A DNA stretch of 64,000 nucleotides, from positions 96,166,912 through 96,230,911 of the forward strand of contig CM043963.1 in assembly GCA_014529385.2 (NCBI GenBank), written 5' to 3'. The stretch comes from Adiantum capillus-veneris. Its lineage: Eukaryota; Streptophyta; Polypodiopsida; Polypodiales; Pteridaceae. This document shows, one piece after another, positions 23,080 through 36,251 of the stretch (the stretch's first letter is position 1; every line of letters starts with the position of its first letter). Both the position numbers and the translations under genes were made by a program. The notes beneath the pieces were generated by a model that did not search any database, was not told where the DNA came from, and saw only the letters and a program-made list of their open reading frames with translations.

Positions 23080-23099
23080 GCGCTCTCTCTCTCTCTCTC
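23016..23099. repeat. (CT)n tract in 5' leader of GRAS gene 1
   Basis: CT dinucleotides interrupted by CGTG and CGCG lie just upstream of the GRAS gene 1 start codon. Gene 2 has only a short imperfect CT tract at the same place. On the gene's strand it is a GA tract in the presumed 5' UTR. Confidence 0.9.
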
Positions 23100-23561
23100 G
23101 TGCGGATAGATCTTCAAGGTCTCTTGCGATAGTTTCCTACGACGTTAAAACAATCGTCTTCTCTCTCTCGTGGACCAGGCCACCATGGTCGTGCCCACCT
23201 CAGATCGTCAAATTCAAATGAGTCTAGAGGAATGGCCATTTGTTGCCAACCAAATGCACAGTGAAAGGCAAAATGTCGATAGTGATTGAGAAAAGAAGTC
23301 CAATATATACCACTTGTTGCATAAAGCAATTCAATTCTACAAATAAATTATCTCCATAATGCCCAGTCGTCGCCCACAATGCAGGATATTACCTTCTAGA
23401 TCTTAGACCACTTTACAGTGCAAATTCTCTCCACGATATAGAGCAATTGAAGAGGCAAAAGGCTGGCAATAGGATCACATAATATCTTACCAAAGTATGG
23501 TAGAAATTCCTTGGCCTAACAATAATGGAATAAACTTAGCATCAAATAAGAAAAAACCGCC

Positions 23562-24065
23562 TTTTTTTTTTTGAAAAAGGTAGAAATTGAATTAATAGAA
23601 AAATTGGAAAGTGTACATGGACCCATAGGAGGGAGGAGGGTCACCCTCCACACTATCTCGCACGGGCGGCTTCAAATGGGATCGACGGTTGAGGTGATTT
23701 GGACCGCTAGATGCACATTTGTAAATCGGGACATTTGGTAAATTCAGGGAGAAAAGTAAATTCGGGTAGGCTTGTAAATTCGGGGCGGTCCGCACCCATG
23801 TCTTCAATTCGCGACCTCCCCACTGCAAGCCTTAAGCACTAACCACTACGTCCGCATGCATTCGTTAAAATATAGGTGGTTCGAGTATGTCATATTGTAA
23901 ATGTGGGCCGAGTAGTAAATTCGGGGCAAATTTGTAAATACGGGCAGACTAGTAAATTCGGGGAAAATGTCGAATCTGAAGGTCCACGATTGGCGCGCCC
24001 CACGTTTTCCTCCTCCACCATTGATCCCATTTGACCATGCCCGTGTGATATAGTGATGAGGTCTG
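23562..24065 (-). repeat. Structured repeat with inverted ends, 18-bp arrays and tRNA-like core
   Basis: Ends at 23652-23689 and 24017-24054 are imperfect inverted copies (CAAATGGGATC versus GATCCCATTTG, with matching CACGGGC and ACTAT words). Inside are two arrays of four GTAAATTCGGG-type units at about 18-bp spacing (23721-23785 and 23897-23962), in direct orientation 176-178 bp apart. Between them the minus strand has a tRNA-like segment at about 23797-23868 with an A-box-like TAGTGGTTAGTGC and a weak B box. A poly(A) on the minus strand ends it at 23562-23572. It could be a SINE, a foldback element or a composite. Confidence 0.55.
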
Positions 24066-24079
24066 CCCATGAAAAGAGG

Positions 24080-26960
24080 ACTACATCATGAAGAGAATGT
24101 CTTTCATGGAAAGCCTAAGGGCTGAGTAATACAAAGGGATCTTTTTTCTCCATTGTCTCCACATAAGGACCTTCTGTAAGCTAGTGATAGAGAGGGAAGG
24201 CTCTACAGGAACAGTTATAATTTTTTTACAAAGGGAGGCTGAGCATTTCCTAAGCTCAATGAGCAGAGCATAAGAATGAATAGATTGAGACTGAAAAAGA
24301 GCTACATTCCTTCTTAGCCAAATGAACCATGGAATAATGCCCCTCCACATTGTCCACTTGGGTATATCCAATCTTTAACAGTTTCCAAGCAGAAAATCCT
24401 TGGCATCCACAGTGTGAGAACTGATTGCCACCACACTAAGGAAATAAGGGTGGAGAATCTTAGAAAGAATATGAACAGTTAAGGAAAAGATGAGGGATGT
24501 CCTCCACGTGTCTTTGGCATCGTGGGCAGATCCCTGAGCTAACACCATTTCTCCTAGTTTTTAAACCTGACCAAATCCCTTGATGAATAATTAACCATAG
24601 CAAGTAATTGTGCTTTATGGAAATTGGATAAGCCTAGTTACACAAAAACCTATATGTCCATTGTTTATAGCTCCATTGCATCCTCCACTTTCTATTGAGA
24701 TGGGTTTTGAGATCTTCTTGGACTCTTGATTTAGGTCTAAAGTTGGACTATATGTTTGCAACAGCCATTCCAAGCTTAGCTTGAAAAGAGTCAGCCCTTC
24801 GGGGGGAGATGCAGTTTTGCTAAGATTGAGTGAAGTCTGTTGAGACACTAGTCAGCATCTGGTGAGAAATATTGAATATACCCTAGAGAGCTTCTGTTGA
24901 TATTGGTTGATGAGCTTGAAAGAGGTATCCCCATTGTGCTTTAAAGCATCTATGGCCTCTCCTTGTAAGAGGAAGTCCTTTAATACCTGCAAAATAACCA
25001 ATCCAAGGAGAATCTTGAAGAAAAACCAGAGGTTAGAGTGAATCTTTTTGCCAAGCCTCCATTTCTCCCTTAGGGACTACCATGCCTGCCAAAATCTACA
25101 GATCAACTTGGAGTCAGGGGACAATATTATCTCTCTTATGGTTAGGTTCGACGAAGCTTTGTAGTCCTTGAGCTTGAATTTTGAGATATTTCTCTTGAGA
25201 AGATCTGCCCAAAAATTATCATAGTCAATACATCTCAGTATCCACTAACCTGCTAGTTTGTTAGAGATCAACTGTAGATTCAGAAGACCCAACCCCCCAT
25301 TTTCCTTAGGAGAGCAACAGATATCCCATAATACCTTGGAAACCTTGGTGTGTTGCAGGTTCCCCCCCCCCCCCTTGCCCAAAAAAAAAAAAAAAGAACA
25401 GGGAGGGAGTAGCCTGCAATTGATCCTTAGCAGGATACTAGCAAGCCAAGAAATAGATGATAGAAGGCATTATGTAATGATTTAACACGTAGGCCCTGCT
25501 TGCTAAGGAGGTGGGATGACCTTGCCATTTCTTAATCTTGCCTCTAATTCTATGAAGGACCCAATCCCACCTTTGTTTGAATGAGACTTTGAAGCCCATA
25601 GGAATACCCAATAACCCAAAGATATGCCCATTCTCTATTGGATTGCAACCAGCATCTGCGATGATTTGAGGTATTGAGCCTATGGAAGACTTAACACCAG
25701 TTTTAGCATGGTTAATGGCAGAGCCACTTGCAATACAAAAAGTGTCAAAACATTGCGAAAAGAATTCTATAGAATGTCAATCATTATGAATGAGGGCATT
25801 TGTGTCATCAACAAATTGTTGAAGACAGAGGTTGTGGCTGGCTCTAGGGATGTCAATACCCTCAATCTGTCCCTGAACCATTGCAGATATGACCAGCCAG
25901 CCAAGTGCATCTGAACATATTGCATACAGTAAAGGAGCAATAGGGCAACCCTATCTGATAGATCTCTCAACACGGATAGAATCAGTCAAATCCCCATCAA
26001 TATAGCTAGTTTTACAAAATCATTACCAAATAGTATTTGAACAAATTTGATAAAACATATCCCGAACTTTTTATCAATTAAGGATTGAAATATAAAGTCC
26101 CACTCTATTCTATCATAGGCTTTGTCAAAGTCAATTTTGGAAAAACAATAGAGCTGCTCTGATTCCTCTACATATTCAAAAGCTTCCCAAAGTGTGATGG
26201 TAGCATCCAGTGTGAATCTATCCTTGATGAAAGCCTTCTGCTCCGGAAGAATGATGCTATTCTTCTAGCTAGAGCCAAGGCAAAAATTTTATGAGCAAAA
26301 GTCAGACATGTTATAGGTCTCCAGTTCCCTAAGTCCTCCTTCCCCCCTCTTTTATGTATGAGTTTTATGTCACCAGTATTTAAAGAAGAAGGGAGAGCTC
26401 CAATCTACAAGGCTTTTGCCAGACCATCATCAAGTATCTCTCTATAAATTCATTACAGTGCTTGTAGAATTCATTAGGAAAACTATCAAGACCGGGAGAT
26501 TTCCCTTTCTTTAGAGCTTCTATGGTGTCCCTCAGCTCCCCTTCTGTGAGAGGGGGGTCACCATTTTTTGCTTGATTCTGGCAATGTGGGCCCTGGCTTG
26601 AGTATAACTTGCCCCTGTTCTTGGGGGAATTGAGAAGATGTCAACATAATAGTTCTTTGCCACAAACAGATTTTCTTTGTGAAACTTGGTAACATGTTCA
26701 TCTTTATCTTTCAGGAATTTTCTTGCCAGGGATGTCAATCTTTCTAGCCTAATAATTAATCACTGGTCCAGGCCATTGAATCCCTTGTAGAGAGGATCTC
26801 TTCTTTTCGTAACTGATCTTTAAGCTCTAAAAGTTCAGGGGGAGGAGGAATATCAGGAGAGATAGACTTCTCTACGTGAGAGATTTTATGTTGTATCATC
26901 ACTCTTTCTGATTTTCCTAATGGCCCTAGCCCTAGCTTTAAATTATGTAATCAACTTCCA
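24080..26960 (-). mobile_element. LINE (L1-type) ORF2 relic
   Basis: On the minus strand, in shifting frames: LARKFLKDKDEHVTKFHKEN (26600-26735, the linker before RT); SPGLDSFPNEFYKH; GDIKLIHKRGG followed by NWRPITCL; a QGCPIAPLLYAICSDALGW block; and FVDDTNAL (about 25800) with the catalytic DD. The C-terminal part near 24200-24371 has WRGIIPWFIWLRRNVALF, typical of the zinc-binding region after RT in plant LINEs. Many stops and frameshifts show decay. The endonuclease domain is missing, consistent with 5' truncation. An odd C-run followed by an A-run (25362-25395) interrupts it. Confidence 0.75.
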
Positions 26961-27467
<507 letters not shown>

Positions 27468-28067
27468 GCAATAGTCTACCGTTTCAACCATAACATCTCC
27501 ATACAAACTTCAATTTGGGCAAACTCTAGCTTCAACAGAAGAGGAAAACAACCTCTATGTGCTCATATCGAAGAAGAAAAAAAAGAGCAATGGAAGCCAC
27601 TTGTGTCACTGATAGTTTTCACACAATTTCAATTTTCTCCCATTCTATTCAAGTCATAGGATATCTTCTTCATTAAAAAACCCCACAAAGCTTGTGGAAA
27701 TGATGTTAAGATCAGAGACTCCAAAACTTTTACATTGTCATGGAATCAATGATAATGGCATACTTAGTCTTTTTACTATAAATAAGGAAGGTGAATATTT
27801 GTGTGCACTTGCTATGGAAAATGACACTCTACGAGCTTTTTGAGTAGAAAATGAGAATCTCAAGAAGACACTTGAGATGCCAATTTCATGCTTTATTAGA
27901 ATTTGAGGAAGAGGTTAAAGAGTCTAGGTGTACTCTTGTGTATATGAATGCTCTTAGAGAAAGAATGACAAATTTGAGCATAGCTATATATATCAAGAGA
28001 ATGAAACGTGATGTGAGCAACATACAGTGTGTGCGTGTGTTCGACCAAGTCATGGGCTAAAATATGT

Positions 28068-28251
28068 AATGGGAATGTAATGTCAAACTTGCCTATCACC
28101 TATGCAACAACTCAAGGAAAAGATGGAGACAATGTAGTGGAACAAAACAAGGACCATGAATGGGAATATGGTGTCAAACTTGTCTATCATCTATGCAACA
28201 ACTCAAGGAAAAGATGTAGACAATGTAGTGGAGAAAAACAAATACCATGAA
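28068..28251 (+). repeat. 91-bp tandem duplication
   Basis: Two copies starting at 28068 and 28159 share AATGGGAAT, TGTCAAACTTG, and CTATGCAACAACTCAAGG. The short-LTR element is inserted in the tail of the second copy, at ATGAA 28247-28251. The surrounding 27467-28067 shows no recognised gene. Confidence 0.8.
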
Positions 28252-28394
28252 TGTCATGCCAAGGGTAGGACCAGGCGCGGCCAAGGTCCAGGACGGACAT
28301 GCAGTCAAGGGGGTCCCTATATTTAGTAGGCCAAGGGTCTATGTAGGGCATAGCTGGGTGGTGATGAGCATGTTCCAGTTCCCTATGCCTTTCA
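28252..28394 (+). repeat. 5' LTR of short-LTR element A
   Basis: Begins TGTCATGCCAAGGG and ends CTATGCCTTTCA. It differs from the 3' LTR at about six positions in 143 (roughly 4%). It contains a CTATATTTAG TATA-like stretch. Confidence 0.93.
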
Positions 28395-28395
28395 C

Positions 28396-28407
28396 TGGTA
28401 TCAGAGC
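28396..28407 (+). other. Primer-binding site of element A
   Basis: TGGTATCAGAGC one base after the 5' LTR, the initiator tRNA-Met type. Confidence 0.9.
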
Positions 28408-31400
28408 TTAGGGGATGAAAGTAGCTATGGAGGAGGATTTCGGAGATGGTGCTCTCGCATGGCGAGGCATGGCTCCTCTTTTTCCCTCTCGTTCTTGCTT
28501 TCTTTCTCGATATCTTTTTGCAAGGCATCCCTCTCAATCTCTCTCGCAGCCATGGCAAAATTCGTGCATGGAATTGCATGCAATTGCATGGCTCTTCTCC
28601 GATGAGGCAAGCATGGAAGCTGAAGAAGCAAGCACCGTTGTTGTTGTCCCAAGTCGGGGAGGAAAAATCACAGCCCTCAGGACCGTGGGTAGCAACCCTA
28701 CGTTGGGGAACATGCGGATTTTCGACAGGAGCGAAACCAAGCGAGTTTGGGCTTGACAGGAACTCCGCGTCATGCTAACGAATTCACGTTGTTGTAGCGC
28801 ATCCAGAAACTGTCCATAGCACGAGCCCTCATCCGATTCTCCATCGCGCAGACAGCAACGTTCTACACAGGTTATTTGCCAAAAAAAAAAATCATACTTT
28901 GCCAATTCCAAACATATTTTGGCCCTTCAAATTGCTTAAGGGCATGAGCCCACCCTGACCTATGCTCGTTCAGGGCAAGATACCGAGGAAAATTTGCAAG
29001 TACAAGGCCTCGCAAACGCAGGTTGCAGGTCACTCACGCAAGTCGGAGCTTACAAAAATTCTTCAAAATAATTTTTGAAAATCTGCCATTTATAAAGTAG
29101 CAAGGCCATATTTTTGGTAGCGATATGAACATCTTCGCAGGGTTCTTGGCACTCGAGCACGGCTTGATACTCAGCAAGGGTGTCGTCAAGGGCGATCCGC
29201 AACTGATCGGCACGTGCTGAAAGGCTAGATACCTGAAGGGCAAGAGAAATTGATCACCAAGAAAACTTCCTAACTATCTAGGGCTCTGCCCGTCTCCTCC
29301 ACCAATGTAGTGTGCACCGGAATAGGCCAAGATGAGTCTGCCTATCTCTCACGCTAGCAGCTCTTTATATTATGCATGAGAGGTAGTTACAAGCCGGTTC
29401 ACACTCAGGCCATCCAGCCACACACCACAATATGCACGTTTCTAAACAAGTCTTTAAATTGAAGGGTCCGCCACTTTCATCAAATGTTTATAAAAAGTCA
29501 AAAATGTTTTTTGCATTCTCGATATCCGTTGAAGTTGGATTTTCTAATGGCTCGAGGATTGTAGTTGTTCAAAATGGGCTTTGGGAACTTAAATCTGCAT
29601 TTTTTTCTATTATGTTTTTTACATGTGTGTGTGTGGAGATGTGTTTGACTAGATTTCAGATGCTCTAGAATGTTTTCTTTATCACAAGATATATAAGTGT
29701 CGATGAAATTAGTGATTTCTTCTTGATTTTCTCCAGTGTAGATAGGTGCGTCCTTTACCCAATGTTTCCCATGGTCATGTTCACTACCACGCGATTGGAA
29801 CTCTGTGATGAAAAAAATCATGAATGTGCTCGTATATGTGTGATGTTCGCTTCAACAATTGTCTTAAACATGACGTTCTATGGTGGTAGTACCTGGCACA
29901 TGTAACATGATTTCCTCTTATAAGGTCATTTAAGTTTAGCGGTTTATTTTGCTCTACAAGGCTAGTTGAAGCTAGGCTTTTGAGAACCTCTTGTAGTGGT
30001 TCCAATTGCGCTTTCCGTTTTGTGCATGTGATGAAGAAGGTAGGCAGCCCGAGCTATCAAATCATTGCAAAGAGATTTCTTTGAAGGCGCTCAAAATAGT
30101 ATGGAGAAGTTCTCAATCTTCTAAATATCTTTAGCCAATGTCTGTTTGTAAAATATCCTCAATGTTTTCTCTTGTCTTTACATCTCGTGTGAAAATTAGT
30201 TTGTTATTTACTGTAGCTTTTCGCAAACGCACCCATGCTAAAGTGTAGATTTGATGGATCATTATTTTTATTACTTTAAAAAAGATGTTGGTAATATGAC
30301 TTGCAAATTTTCAATCACTATTCATGAGTTCCCATTGGCAAAATTGTTGGAATGACTAGTGGTATAAGGTAGGTTTATTTTGTCACTGGCTCCCATAGAA
30401 TAAGGTAGGGAAGTTCAATTCTTCACAATGGTGATCGATAAAAAGGCCAAAAGGTTGCTTTCCCTTGCATTGTGCAAGAGTTAAAACTTTAAAAAAAGCG
30501 TAAAAAAAGCCATTTGAGTCTGTGAAGTTTTGTAAAAGTGTATCTGTGTGCGGTTTGATTGCCTCTTCATGCAGATCGGTGTTTCTTTCATTGCTCATGT
30601 GACTTTGACTGTCTCTGTCTACATCAACTGTTTCTGGTGTTACGTTCTCAAGCTTTGAAGATTGTCTATTTGTTTTTCCTTAAATAATTTTAATGGTATT
30701 TATTGTATCACTGACCTCGATTTTATGTTTTTGTATAAAAGAGTTTTAACCAGTTTGCATAGCGCATCAATAATAAGCTGAGGTTGAATTTGTCCACTTT
30801 TGTAGATAGATTTGTACTCAAGTTTTCTCTTTATTGCAACTCCTATTGTTGTATGTCAGAAAGTCAATTGTGGAAAGATCCTCTCTATTGTATCTGTAGT
30901 GGCTGGAATATTGATTATGCTTCCTTTTAGTAAATACTGTTCGTGGTGCAAGTACTGGTGTATTTGCAAAGATGTATTTCTTGGTGCAACCAGGTGCTCT
31001 TTTAGCTCATTAAGAACTGAGACTTTTTTTATAGGTTCATTTATGCGTATTAAGAAAGGTGACAAGAACTTTGAAACCTTTTTTTCTTACAGAAGCTCAT
31101 ACAATTTTGCATATTTTAATTGTTTTTTGTTATCACTTGCACTAATTGTAGTGGAAGTTTCATGCTCAATGAAGTTATCTCATATGAACATCTAGGAACA
31201 AGCTTTTCTTTAAAGGTCCATGGACACACTAATTGACAGGTCAAATTGCATGATTAACCAGGTATGCAATAGTTTTTGTTTTGGGTTTGATGACGTTTTT
31301 GAACATGCTATGTAGCTATTGCATGCAGGCACAAGCACGGCTTGTGACATTTCCGTACACATTCTACTTTTGTTGACTGCTTTGTTTGCAAAGACCAACT

Positions 31401-32970
31401 ATTTGGTTGAGGGATCAACATCAAGCACGGCTTGAGTACACCATAATTTGACAACCCACGTTCGTCGGAGGTTGAAGGTTGATGCAAAGGAAACTAAGGC
31501 AGGGCCTGTGACATACCCGATTACGGTATTCAGCAAGGCCGATTGGTAAGTATAATTTCAGGTAACTATCTACCATCAAAAACATTTTAGGAGAAAGGCT
31601 CCCTATAGCGACACTCCAACTAAACCGATTTGTGTCTTACGTTGGTTGTTAATTTTTGATCTCTCCTCGTTTTGCTATCTCGAGGCGGATGAAAGTAAGA
31701 TTTTAGGGAGCACGGCTCCATGCATTGGATGCATACTCGTTTCCAAGCCATTGCAGCTTGCTAGGGAGCAGGCAATATAGATACATGAAGCATCATGGAA
31801 AAAACATTGACATCAACAGCTAGGAGTTGAATGCAATGTTGACCACTATATGAATTTTCACAATGCCAACTTATCAAGCAAAGGTTGCTTTGAACAAGCA
31901 GTATTGGACAATCACTAACATTTGATAGCTCAGCTATAGATGATATCTTTCTCACTATCAGGCAATGTTATGATTCTTAATCAGTAGCAAAATTTGGCAA
32001 GGCCGTTTCCTTATGCCATTTTGACAAGGTCAATCTTTTTCTGCTCGGACATATGTATGTCACCAAGTGCATCTGTTAGATATGAGTACTTAGGTTACAT
32101 TCTTGTCTCATCCATTTGATGAACTTATGTGAAGCAAGGCTTCTATTTATGCATCTTGCATTGCGACTCCCCACGTTCGGCTTATGCTATGAGCATACAA
32201 ACTTTTGGGACGGACTTGACAATATGCTTGCAGGTTATTTCATTACGTCACAGACGGGCGTATATGATACAAGGGACGTATCTGTACATACGACATCTCC
32301 CACTCGTGCAGCATATATGGCTATGCACCATTTTTAAGCGAGTTTTATTCCACGGAATATCGGACCAACTGCTTACAGCAACGACCAGGTTAGCCGATTT
32401 TACAATCTTCTTATTTTTCAATATGTGCTTTGACATTTTTACATGAAGCAAGGCGTCTTCCTTGTGCCAAGGTACTGCCCAACGACTTGGCATCAAGGGC
32501 ATTGGCACACAAGTTCGGGAAATTGGAAAAATAGGGAATCTCAGCTCGCATAATCCCTACCAGTTTAAATTGTGCAAGGCACTTAGGGTTTTCGCTCTCA
32601 CGCTTGAGGCCATCACTTTTGCCAAGGGCTTAAGTTTATGTATGCATGGCATGCTAGCTAGGTGGATTCAATTCTACCACCTCCTGAAACACGTTTTCGC
32701 TACAACACAAGACACTTTGTTAAGGACACTAAAAAGCACCTAAATCACGGACTTGATTCAAAGGAAAAGTGCTATCATTACTCATACTAGTGTCATCACA
32801 ACCACATACATGGTAGGTGGGTCAGTCTATGACTTGTTTGTGTTTTTCTGTTACCTCTCTCGATGAGAGAGTCATAGCAGAAAATTGTGGCACGCTTATA
32901 TGATAAGCTGCACACGAGCATGGGCACAACATACACAAAGTCGTCACTTAAGGAAAGTTCCTCAGCCCAG

Positions 32971-33017
<47 letters not shown>

Positions 33018-34957
33018 ATTTCTCTCAAAGAATAAAGAAAACTTTTTAAGAATCTTTTAATACATGTTTTGCTCGCGAGTCAGCATGAGAAAAGGTGCTA
33101 AAAATCTGAGCTAGAAATTGGGCAAGACGCCCTCTACATTAGTCTTCATCATTTCATCGATTGAACACTAATTTCCATAAGGGCTATGAGCCACACACAT
33201 TGGCTAAGAGTCATTGTCAGATCTCGGGTACGACCCAACTGTTGGCATTCCTTGGGTGATTGTTCTTAAGATCAAACAGATCTACCCAGTGGAGTACACA
33301 ACGACGTTAATGGACAAGCAAGAGTCTTCTCATTACGGATGTTTAGGATGTCATTTTTGCACGACATGTTTTCAGTGCAACACTCGAGTTGAGATTTTGA
33401 TAACCATAAACTCAACTCAGCTGATCTATACCACAAATTTTAGATGCAACAAATTGTTGCGACAGCATGGCTGTCCATAAGAGCTACACTTTACACTTGT
33501 GTGGGTCTCTTGCTCTCTCTATAGCACTACAAGTGGCTATGGACGCATTTTTTTGGGGTAAGACCCCGTGGGTGTTTACTAAATCACCCCATAGGCATTG
33601 AGGATCACAGTTTGATCTATTCCCTTTATAGTTTCAAGGAAACAATTCCGCAATCTACCACGCGGTAGCAGAAAAATTCAACTTTCCAAGTTGATTCTCA
33701 TCATTCTGTACACGGTTGACTATGTTGGTTATCGTTACCTACTAGTTGAACAGTTTCTACAAAGGGTCTTACCAAGGGGTTTGACTACGTAGATTCTACC
33801 CAACGGGTTTGGATTGCTAAGGCAACACCCAGGGTCTCGAGTGCAATGTTGCTTGTTTTTTTTCACAGGTGGGAGACGTACTCCTGTGCATTTGAATACG
33901 GGTAACTGAATTTTCAGTTCAACCCCTAGGGCCATGCCAAGGGCATGTCGGAACAAGTATTTTGGGCCGTAGTGTCCAATGTACATTATGCGGTTATGAA
34001 TCCACTTGTCAGATTTGAGTTGGCATATGTTGCACATGGGATACAACATGGTCTAAGGACTCGAGGAGTTCGGTTTAGCCAGTGTGGAGCAATGAATGAG
34101 GGTCCCTCTCACTCTTGTCGCGGAGTGTTTACAGTTACCTCCACACACAAGTACATCTTGTACTTGAAGGATGTACTTTTACAAACATCCTTACATGAGA
34201 CATATTCCACATGTGGAGAATATGAGTCTCTAGACTGACACTGGTGCCCATTATTTCAAGTATGTGTCACGACAAAGTCCCTAGGTGATGGTCAAATCTG
34301 TTTTCTAGACCATTTTCAGCACGCCGTATCAGGAGCAATTTCGGCGGCCAAAATATTGTCGGCGGATACTTAGAATGACTTGTTCAGGTACAAGTACTGC
34401 TAAACAACATTACAAATGGTTGTTTATACATATAGCAAGGCTCTAAGTTCTTAATGAAAAAGTTTTATTGTTTGTCCCTAGAAGTGATTAATGTTTCACC
34501 TTCTATTATGGTTCAAACATTTTAGCAAGGCTTGCAAATGATTGCAGCAGAAAATATTTAGTTTCTTTTTTGAAATATTTCTATTCCTCTTTAATGTGTG
34601 CTACAAGCATCACATTCACGATAAGTATTGGCAAAGCTAATCATGGATATATAGGTTCAAATCTGTTTTTTGCTAAATGCATGCACAGTAGGTGTTATGG
34701 GCCCTAGTGTTTAGCAAAGGCTGATTTGGAGAAGCATGCATATTCATCACATCCGTTGCTTATGAAGGATTTTGCACTCTATGTGCAGTATCTCTCTGAG
34801 CTTACTCTTGGATCTACTAGTCACCAATAGAGGTCATGGCTCAGTTTGGGTGCTTGTGGATTTTTCACGTTAACCAAGATGGTTATTCATCAGGAAATTG
34901 TTGTTGCTCAGCAATGTTGTATGCTATTGTGATCCCCGTTTATGGGCCATCTGGGAG
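28408..34957 (+). other. Non-coding left interior of element A
   Basis: About 6.5 kb with only short, unrelated open frames. The leader contains ATGG/GCATGG/GGCATGG words (28430-28470) also seen after the primer sites of the two related minus-strand copies. GCAAGGC or close variants recur (for example near 28528, 31524, 31999, 32134, 32449, 32573, 34433, 34525). A (CT)n tract lies at about 32972-33012. The segment 33540-34060 is a diverged copy of 49130-49850. No tRNA, rRNA or conserved protein is visible. Confidence 0.65.
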
Positions 34958-34962
34958 GACTG

Positions 34963-35154
34963 TGTTGGGGTATAAAGCCCAATGTGGTCGCCCAGGTAAG
35001 TGGGCCGGCCGCCAGGTATGTACTCATATTCTTTTGTAAAAACCTAATAAGAACTCACTATGCTCTACACATTACAGTAGAGCGAGTTCACCATATCGTC
35101 GTGCTCTTCTTCTCGCAATCTCTCTCACGTCGCACTTCCGCTTGTACTCCTTCA
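34963..35154 (+). repeat. 5' LTR of copia element
   Basis: Begins TGTTGGGGTATAAAGCCC and ends GTACTCCTTCA. It is the same length as the 3' LTR and about 95% identical. Confidence 0.95.
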
Positions 35155-35156
35155 AC

Positions 35157-35168
35157 TGGTATCAGAGC
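35157..35168 (+). other. Primer-binding site of copia element
   Basis: TGGTATCAGAGC two bases after the LTR, the initiator tRNA-Met type. Confidence 0.9.
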
Positions 35169-36251
35169 TCAGATCGAGGCTCGGGGTAGCATTTGCAGGT
35201 AGCCAGAGTCACCTGCTCAGATTGGAGTGAGATTCGACAGGCGAAGACACAGTCCCAATTCCTGTGGGACAGCCCAAAGGGCTTGGTGTACTGAGAATTT
35301 CATTCTGAGGTCATCTCGGCCACCATTCGGCTTCGACAAAGATCTGCGCAGGCCATTTTCGACTACGTGGTCTCGCCTGGTGCAGATCCGACTCTGCAAT
35401 TTTGGGGTTTTGGCCTACGACTGCAAGTGCTGAGGACATCTGCACTTCCAGAGTGCTGATTTGTGGCTATCTACACAACGAAGGACGGCTTATAGTTCTT
35501 GGAGGCGTGTCACATACGACACGAGCGCACCTACACACAAACTGTAGGCAACATCCACTAGTTCATCAGGTAGCTTGTGTTTGCTGCTTGATATTCCAGA
35601 TTTCATCCTGACATTGCAGGTACTTCCACATGGGATGTATTGTCAGAGATGATGTATGTCTGTTGAGGGTTTGCTGGCTGTGAGTCATGCAGCAAACAAC
35701 CGCCGCAGCGGTTACAGCATACAGTGGGAAATTTGTGGATGTATGACTTTGTGGGAAGTCTATGTACTGTCAGATTTACTGCAGCCTTTGTTGAGGGTCG
35801 AGTGAGGTTTTATTGAGCTGGGGGATTCTCGAATGTTGAGATCCTTTCGGTGATACAGGTCTTGGAGTGATCCCTCGAGCACCCTTAGATAGGCAGCTAG
35901 GATGTAGTGACTGTGAGTTAGACAGTTGGGATTGCATCTTTGCTTTACTGCCGTTGAGGCATTGTCGCAGTCTATGCTTACAGGACAGTGACAGGACAGT
36001 GAGAGACAGTACAGGTGCAGGACAGGTTTACCCACAGCTTACAGTGTTAGAGAGACAGTGGTTTTTTGAGCTGTTTTTGGTCTGTTTTTAGTACACCAGA
36101 TCCATTTTACAAAGGAGACTCTGTCGAAATTTTTGCAGAATCTGAAGCTTTATTGGTTCATTTGACAGGTTGATATTGGTTCAGAGGTCAGTTTACAGGA
36201 GAAACTCTGTCGAATTTTTCCCAGGAAAGTAAACTACTGTGAAGCGTAGCT

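Noticed and set aside
28415-28778. Plus-strand frames after the element A primer site as gag
   Set aside because: No zinc knuckle or capsid motif; composition is Ser/Arg/Leu-rich and frames overlap without conservation.
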